Below, one piece after another: positions 59,101 through 64,000 of a stretch of DNA of 64,000 nucleotides. Below the pieces are notes generated by a model. It searched no databases, had not been told where the DNA came from, and saw only the letters and a program-made list of their open reading frames with translations. The translations under genes and the position numbers were made by a program. Numbering within the stretch: position 1 is the first letter of the stretch; every line of letters starts with the position of its first letter. Source of the stretch: DATBJJ01 sp036556425 (GTDB taxonomy: Bacteria > Acidobacteriota > Vicinamibacteria > Vicinamibacterales > 2-12-FULL-66-21); NCBI GenBank assembly GCA_036556425.1, contig DATBJJ010000060.1, positions 27,070-91,069 of the forward strand, given 5' to 3'.

Positions 59101-61584
59101 CTACTCATCCCGCAGCGCGACCATGGGGTCGAGGCGGGCGGCGCGGAAGGCGGGGACGCCACAGGCGACCGCCGCGATGAGCAGGAAGCCGACGGCCATC
59201 GACCCATACGTCACCGGATCGGTCGCTTCGACGCCGACGAGCATCGATTGGATCACGCTCGTCAGCGCAAGCGCGGCGCAGACCCCGCACGCCAGGCCGG
59301 CGGTACTCAACTTCAGCCCCTGCACGACCATCATCTGAAAGATGCGCCGATGCTCGGCGCCAAACGCCATGCGGACGCCGATCTCCGCGGTCCGCTGACG
59401 GACCGTCGTCGACAAGACGCTGTAGAGGCCCACGCCCGCGAGCACGAGCGCAATCACGGCAAAGACGCCAATCAACACGAGCGCGAACTTCGTCTGCGCC
59501 TGCGCGCGCTCGACGAACGCGAGCATCGGCTGGACGTCGATCACACCCACGCGGCGATCGACGGCGGCAACGGTCGATCGCACGGCGCTCGCGAGCGACA
59601 TGGGATCGCCGCTCGTCCTGATCGCCCAGCGATTCGCCGCGCCGAACCCCATGTAGCCCTCTGAGATGTACATCGCCTCGCGCCCGTCGCGCGCGAGCGA
59701 CCGATGCCGTTGGTGCTCGACGACGCCGACGATCTCGAAGCGCTCCGCCTCCGCCGTGTTGATTCGCGCGAGCAAGGTCTTCCCCACCGCCGACTGCGAC
59801 GGAAACGCGCGCGCCGCGAGAATGCGATCGATGACCATCACGCGAAGGCCGGGCTTGTTGTCCTCCTCGGTCATCACCCGTCCCTCGACGATTCTCGTGC
59901 GCAATGCGTCGAAGTAGCCCGGCTGCACGATGTGAAGAGTGGCTTGTCCGAACTTGCTCGGATCCGTCAGCGCTTCTTCCGTACCGTAGCGCGCGAGACT
60001 CTCGCGCGGATCGAGTGGAAGTGGCGCGGCGGCCGTCACGCTCGTGACGCCGGGCAGCGCCGCGAACCGTGTCTTCAACTCGCGAACGATTGCCTGCCGC
60101 GCCGCGTCGTCGGGCTGCCGCAGGTTCGGGATGAGGAACGTCAGGACGCGGTCGGGATCGTAGCCGGGCTGCGCGCGCTGCAGCGCGATGAAGCTTCGAA
60201 TCATCAGGCCCGATCCGACGAGCAGGACGAACGCGAGCGCGACTTCGACCACGACGACCGCGTTGCGCAGCCACGTACCGGACGAGAGATTGCTCGTGCG
60301 CCCCGCGCGGCGCAGCAGATCCATCACGTCCGGCCGCGAGGCGCGAAGCGCCGGAACCAACCCGAAGATCACGGCGGACGCGAGCGCCGCCACGGCGGTG
60401 AAGATCACGACGTTGGGATCGACGCGCACGTGCGAGATGCGCGGCAGATTGTCGGGGCCGAACGCGAGCAGCAGCTCCACGCCGAACGTGGCGAGCAACA
60501 CGCCCGCGAACGCGGCAATGCCCGCGAGGAGCACGCTCTCGACCAGCAATTGGCGAATGAGGCGCACGCGGCTTCCGCCGAGCGCCGCGCGGATCGCCAG
60601 CTCCTTCTCGCGCGCCGCCGCTCGCACGAGGAGCAGATTCGCAACGTTCGCGCAGGCGATCAGCATCACGAACGACACCGCTCCCATCAACGCGAGGATG
60701 ACCGGCTTCACTGACGACACGAGATCCTGGTGCACCGGCTCGAGCCGTAGATGGAAGCCCGCGGTCTTCTTGATCGGGAACCGCTCGCGAAGATCCGCCG
60801 CGAGGCGATCGACTTCCTTCTGTGCCTGTTCGATCGTGACGCCGGGCTTCAACCGCGCAATGACGCGCTGAGCGACGTTCACGCGCGATCCCGCCGCGAA
60901 GTTCACGCGCATCGGCGTCCAAATGTCGGGCGCGCGCTCGATGTTGACGTCGGGCGGAAAGAGAATCTCGAATCCGGGCTCGAGCACGCCGACGAGCTCC
61001 ACTCGCTGATCGCCGAGCGAGATCACCGTGCCGACGACGGATGGATTGCCGCCGCACCGGCGCTGCCAGAACTCGTAGCTCACGATCACGCGCGGGGGCG
61101 GCGGCGGCGTCTGCACCGGAGGAGGCGTGGCGGGAGGCGGCGGCAGCGGAATGCCGTCGGCCTCGGTGAAATCGCGGCCGAGCACCACGCGCGCGCCCAG
61201 CAACTGGAACAGATTCGGCGTCATCGCGCCCGTTCGAATCTGTTCGGCGTCTCCCTCGAACCCCTCGTTCACGATCACCTGGCGTCCCGTGGTCAGCGCG
61301 GCAACGCCCTCGAAGAGCGTGGCCTGCGTGCGCAGGTCGTGGAAATCGGCAGGGGCCCATGGGAACCGCCTCACGTTGCGATTCTGGAGATCGTGCCAGA
61401 CGTGAACGAGGCGCTGCGGCTCCCTGTACGGCAGCGGCGTGAGGAGGACGGCGTTCACGACGCTGAAGATCGCCGCCGTCGATCCGATGCCGAGCGCCAG
61501 CGTGCCGATCGCGGTGATCGCAAACGCGGGCTTTTTGCGGAACGTCCGCGCGGCATACGTCACATCGGACAGAAATGCTCTCAT
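59101..61584 (-). CDS. large ABC-type permease (acidobacterial duplicated orphan permease type)
   Basis: An 827-residue permease. The N-terminal helix region (AITAIGTLALGIGSTAAIFSVVNAV) is followed by a MacB-type periplasmic core, an FtsX-like membrane part around 305-420, a second MacB_PCD-like segment around 450-660, and a second FtsX part at 705-820. This duplicated layout is characteristic of acidobacterial permeases that often lack an adjacent ATPase gene. No ATPase gene is next to it here. A proline-rich loop (PPPPATPPPVQTPPPPP) lies at about 148-165 in the periplasmic part. Likely an export or envelope-stress function; unproven. Confidence 0.9.
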   Translation of the reverse strand: MRAFLSDVTYAARTFRKKPAFAITAIGTLALGIGSTAAIFSVVNAVLLTPLPYREPQRLVHVWHDLQNRNVRRFPWAPADFHDLRTQATLFEGVAALTTGRQVIVNEGFEGDAEQIRTGAMTPNLFQLLGARVVLGRDFTEADGIPLPPPPATPPPVQTPPPPPRVIVSYEFWQRRCGGNPSVVGTVISLGDQRVELVGVLEPGFEILFPPDVNIERAPDIWTPMRVNFAAGSRVNVAQRVIARLKPGVTIEQAQKEVDRLAADLRERFPIKKTAGFHLRLEPVHQDLVSSVKPVILALMGAVSFVMLIACANVANLLLVRAAAREKELAIRAALGGSRVRLIRQLLVESVLLAGIAAFAGVLLATFGVELLLAFGPDNLPRISHVRVDPNVVIFTAVAALASAVIFGLVPALRASRPDVMDLLRRAGRTSNLSSGTWLRNAVVVVEVALAFVLLVGSGLMIRSFIALQRAQPGYDPDRVLTFLIPNLRQPDDAARQAIVRELKTRFAALPGVTSVTAAAPLPLDPRESLARYGTEEALTDPSKFGQATLHIVQPGYFDALRTRIVEGRVMTEEDNKPGLRVMVIDRILAARAFPSQSAVGKTLLARINTAEAERFEIVGVVEHQRHRSLARDGREAMYISEGYMGFGAANRWAIRTSGDPMSLASAVRSTVAAVDRRVGVIDVQPMLAFVERAQAQTKFALVLIGVFAVIALVLAGVGLYSVLSTTVRQRTAEIGVRMAFGAEHRRIFQMMVVQGLKLSTAGLACGVCAALALTSVIQSMLVGVEATDPVTYGSMAVGFLLIAAVACGVPAFRAARLDPMVALRDE

Positions 61585-61852
61585 GCTGGGAACCTCACGG
61601 TGACACGGGGAACGCGCCCGCTCTACGCGGCGGCGTCAGGTGCGAAACATGTGCCCGCGAAGGTGCTGAAAAACGGCGGAATTGGGGCAGTGTAGCCCTG
61701 GTGGGACGCGATTGTCTCCGGTTGCGGGACGCGCCTGACCGGAATCGGACGAAAGAAAACCCGCTGCGAGTGGGAGGAGGCCGCCTCGCAGCGGGCCATT
61801 TTCAGCCAGCGGGAGGAGGATGCTGGACTGAAAAGCTCTATTAAGTAACCGA
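61585..61852. other. intergenic region with hairpin terminator for the adaptor gene
   Basis: CCCGCTGCGAG at 61760-61770 is a perfect 11-base inverted repeat of CTCGCAGCGGG at 61785-61795, with a 14-base loop. On the minus strand the stem is followed by TTTTCTTTC, so it should act as the intrinsic terminator of the MFP gene; on the plus strand only CCATTTT follows. The rest of the gap (61585-61750) holds the promoter region of the permease, with no confident -35/-10. Confidence 0.6.
61760..61795 (-). terminator. rho-independent terminator
   Basis: Perfect 11-bp stem, 14-nt loop, followed on the minus strand by a T-rich tract (TTTTCTTTC). It lies 58 bases beyond the end of the MFP gene, before the permease gene. 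Confidence 0.7.
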
Positions 61853-63106
61853 TCAGAAGCGTCGAGGTCCTGTCGGGCCCATCAATGGATTGCTGGTTGC
61901 CGCCGCCGGTCTTGCCGGCGTCGATCCCGAGACGGCAATCTGCGTCGCAATCGTGGTCCCTTCCTGCAAATCTCCGTCCACGATCTCGGTGAACTGACCG
62001 TCCGAAATTCCGGTCTTCACGGACTGCGCACGGATGTGATTGCCGTCGTAGATCCAGACAGTTCCGCTGCCAGCGCTGCTCGGTTTCGATCTCGACGGTT
62101 TCGACCCGCCGCCATCGGCGCGAGGTTGGCCGAGCGCTTCCAAGACCGCGGCCGACGGCCTGAACCGAAGCGCCGCCGCCGGAACGCGAAGCGCATTCTC
62201 GCGGCGAGCGATTTCCACGGTGACGGTCGCCGTCATCCCCGGCTTCAACTTCAGATCTGGATTCGGCGCGCTGATGATCGCCGCGTAGGTCACGACGTTC
62301 TGCTCGACGACCGGATCGAGCCGCACTTGTTTTACGACACCTCGAAAGGTGTCGGTCGGGTAGGCGTCGACACGGAACGTGACCGCCTGTCCGTCCCGGA
62401 TGTTGCCGACATCCGATTCGTCGATGCTCGCCTTCAACTGCATCTGCGAGAGATCGGCGGCAATCGAGAAGAGCGTCGGCGCCTGGAGACTGGCCGCCAC
62501 CGTCTGGCCGACGTCCACGGCTCGCGAGATGACGATGCCGTCGATCGGCGACGCGATCACGGTCTTCCCGAGATTCACTTGCGACTGCGAGAGCGAGGCC
62601 CGCGCCTGCGTCACTTGCGCGGCCGCGGATTTCACTTGCGCATCAGCGGTCTTGCGCGCGATCTCAGCGGCATCGAGATCGCTCGTGGGGATCAGCTGCC
62701 GGTCTGCGAGCTGGCGCGCGCGCTGCAGCTTCGTCTCCGCGTCGTTGAGCGCGACGCGCAGACGCTCGGCGTCCGCCTCGGCGCCGGCGAGGTTTGCCTG
62801 GCCGCGCGCGATGTCCGCTTGGATCAACGACGGATCGAGCCGTGCGAGGACCTGCCCCTTCCGCACGATCGAATTGAAATCGGCGTAGAGCGCTTGAACC
62901 GACCCGGAGACCTGCGTGCCGACCTGGACGGTCTCGACCGCCTCGAGCGTGCCGCTCGCGCTGACGACGCTCACGATCGATCCGCGCGAGACGGCGTCGC
63001 GGACGATGTTCGGCGCGTCGCCGCCGGCGCGCCGCGCGTACACGACCGCCACGCTGAGTCCGGCAATCGCCGCTACCGCAACCCCGATCCCGACTCGTGC
63101 TTTCAT
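61853..63106 (-). CDS. efflux periplasmic adaptor subunit (MFP/HlyD, MacA-like)
   Basis: A 417-residue adaptor. The N-terminal membrane anchor (VGIGVAVAAIAGLSVAVVYA) is followed by the biotinyl-lipoyl-like parts (GTLEAVETVQVGTQVSGSV; VIASPIDGIVISRAVDVGQTV), a coiled-coil hairpin (DLDAAEIARKTADAQVKSAAAQ) and a beta-barrel domain. It should bridge an inner-membrane transporter to an outer-membrane channel. A matching transporter or MacB ATPase is not visible in this window. It is divergent from the response regulator. Confidence 0.92.
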   Translation of the reverse strand: MKARVGIGVAVAAIAGLSVAVVYARRAGGDAPNIVRDAVSRGSIVSVVSASGTLEAVETVQVGTQVSGSVQALYADFNSIVRKGQVLARLDPSLIQADIARGQANLAGAEADAERLRVALNDAETKLQRARQLADRQLIPTSDLDAAEIARKTADAQVKSAAAQVTQARASLSQSQVNLGKTVIASPIDGIVISRAVDVGQTVAASLQAPTLFSIAADLSQMQLKASIDESDVGNIRDGQAVTFRVDAYPTDTFRGVVKQVRLDPVVEQNVVTYAAIISAPNPDLKLKPGMTATVTVEIARRENALRVPAAALRFRPSAAVLEALGQPRADGGGSKPSRSKPSSAGSGTVWIYDGNHIRAQSVKTGISDGQFTEIVDGDLQEGTTIATQIAVSGSTPARPAAATSNPLMGPTGPRRF

Positions 63107-63253
63107 GATGGCGCTCTGCCTTCCGAATCTCTATCGCGTACTGTTAACTACTTGGACGGCCGGAGGATGGCGCTCCTGTGGCGCCGCTGTGAAGAATTGA
63201 TGGCATGGGCAGATTCGCCGCCGAGGTGAGCGCGAGCGGCTTACACTGAATCC
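63107..63253. other. divergent intergenic region between MFP and response regulator
   Basis: 147 bases without a recognised gene. TACACT at 63242-63247 is a weak -10-like hexamer for the regulator but has no matching -35. No operator repeat was seen. Both divergent promoters should lie here. Confidence 0.3.
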
Positions 63254-63994
63254 ATGGAAACGGAACCGCGCGCCTCGAATACGGCGGGCGCGCGTGTGCT
63301 CGTCGTCGAAGACGAGCCGCATATTCGCGACCTCATCGCGCTGCACTTGAAGCTCGAGGGGTTGACGCCGATCGCCGTGGGCGACGGCAGCGAGGGCCTG
63401 TCTGTCGCGCGCGCCGAGCCGTTCGATCTCGTGGTTCTCGATCTGATGCTGCCGGGACTCGACGGGATCACCGTCTGCCGCGCGATTCGGCGCGAGACGA
63501 CGAACAACGATGTGCCGATTCTGATGTTGACGGCGCGGCGCGAGGAAGCGGACAAGGTGATCGGGCTCGAGAGCGGCGCGGACGACTATCTGACGAAGCC
63601 GTTCGGCGTCCGCGAGTTCATCGCGCGCGTGCGTGCGCTGCTGCGGCGGCCGCGGCCGTCGAGGATCGGAACGGTGCCGGCGGACGACAACCGCCCCGTT
63701 GCGGTCAAAGGGCTCACCGTGGATCCTGCCCGGCGCCACGCGCGCATGGACGGCCGCGAGATCGAGCTCACGAGCCACGAGTTCGATCTGTTGTATCTGC
63801 TCGCGAGTCACCCGGGGATCGTCTTCAGCCGCGAGGCGCTGCTGCAGCGCGTGTGGGGAGACGACACGTACGTCACGGAGCGCAGCGTCGATACGTTGAT
63901 CAAACGGCTGCGCCGCAAGATCGAAAGAGACGCGACCGACCCGCAAATGATCCTGACGGTGTGGGGCACGGGGTACAAGTTCTCCGATGTCTGA
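63254..63994 (+). CDS. OmpR/PhoB-type response regulator
   Basis: A 246-residue regulator. The receiver domain has the acidic pair E19/D20, phosphorylatable Asp63 (LVVLDLMLPGLDG), Thr93 and Lys115 (DDYLTKPFG). The C-terminal winged-helix domain ends RSVDTLIKRLRRKIE...VWGTGYKF, the DNA-binding part. It probably controls the adjacent efflux adaptor and possibly the permease. Start is ATG 63254; the stop overlaps the start of the next gene by eight bases. Confidence 0.95.
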   Translation: METEPRASNTAGARVLVVEDEPHIRDLIALHLKLEGLTPIAVGDGSEGLSVARAEPFDLVVLDLMLPGLDGITVCRAIRRETTNNDVPILMLTARREEADKVIGLESGADDYLTKPFGVREFIARVRALLRRPRPSRIGTVPADDNRPVAVKGLTVDPARRHARMDGREIELTSHEFDLLYLLASHPGIVFSREALLQRVWGDDTYVTERSVDTLIKRLRRKIERDATDPQMILTVWGTGYKFSDV

Positions 63995-64000
63995 TCAGCT
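63987..64000 (+). CDS. start of a probable sensor kinase, cut by window edge
   Basis: An ATG at 63987 opens the reading frame MSDQL within the 3' end of the response regulator gene, overlapping it by eight bases. Position and overlap are typical of the cognate sensor histidine kinase. Only five codons are visible, so the assignment rests entirely on context. Confidence 0.35.

Noticed and set aside
61575..61844. 89-residue rightward reading frame before the permease
   Set aside because: It overlaps the permease start on the opposite strand, lies across the terminator hairpin, and shows no domain, signal or ribosome-binding site.

Overview
The window is very GC-rich and densely coded, with short intergenic gaps. 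It carries two protein types typical of Acidobacteriota: a VWFA-related protein of the acidobacterial type (45792-47642) and a long two-module FtsX-like permease of the acidobacterial duplicated orphan permease type (59101-61584). I infer a free-living, Gram-negative acidobacterium, possibly of the Vicinamibacteria. No rRNA, tRNA, CRISPR array, insertion sequence or prophage was seen.

Region 1 (about 0.5-30 kb) is a large exopolysaccharide locus. A rightward mini-operon encodes a small exported protein, a Wzz/BY-kinase co-polymerase and an O-antigen-ligase-like protein. Facing it is a leftward run of about 22 genes (26815 down to 4651), many joined by ATGA or GTGA overlaps. It encodes an outer-membrane barrel, a Wza-like export protein, ten glycosyltransferases, four FkbM methyltransferases, three other methyltransferases, a second polymerase/ligase, a priming sugar transferase and a geranylgeranyl-reductase-like flavoprotein. 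Just upstream lie an MsbA-like ABC transporter and an eleventh glycosyltransferase. There is no Wzx flippase in the window, so the ABC transporter is the only export candidate seen. Two sequences resembling sigma-54 promoters lie ahead of the outer-membrane barrel gene and the BY-kinase operon.

Region 2 (30-48.5 kb) is mostly housekeeping and envelope genes: a fused E1 alpha/beta 2-oxoacid dehydrogenase, a thioredoxin 2, membrane proteins, an Omp85-type barrel followed closely by an exported protein with a HipA-like kinase signature, a GT87-like mannosyltransferase, an M1 aminopeptidase, a short asparaginase-domain protein, an aminotransferase, two of the three transhydrogenase parts, the VWFA-related protein and a DUF3014 protein.

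Region 3 (48.5-58.3 kb) is a compact leftward operon of nine genes: two B12-type radical SAM enzymes, two acyltransferase-like proteins, a GH3-family acyl-adenylating enzyme, an alpha/beta-hydrolase-like protein, an NTF2-like protein, a fatty acid desaturase and a Rieske oxygenase. Its composition suggests an uncharacterised pathway for a modified fatty-acyl product, and it is the best candidate here for an undescribed system. Region 4 (58.3-64 kb) holds a small lipoprotein, the large permease, an RND/MacA-type adaptor and a response regulator with the first codons of its probable kinase. Several 3' gene junctions carry different palindromic short-repeat arrays.
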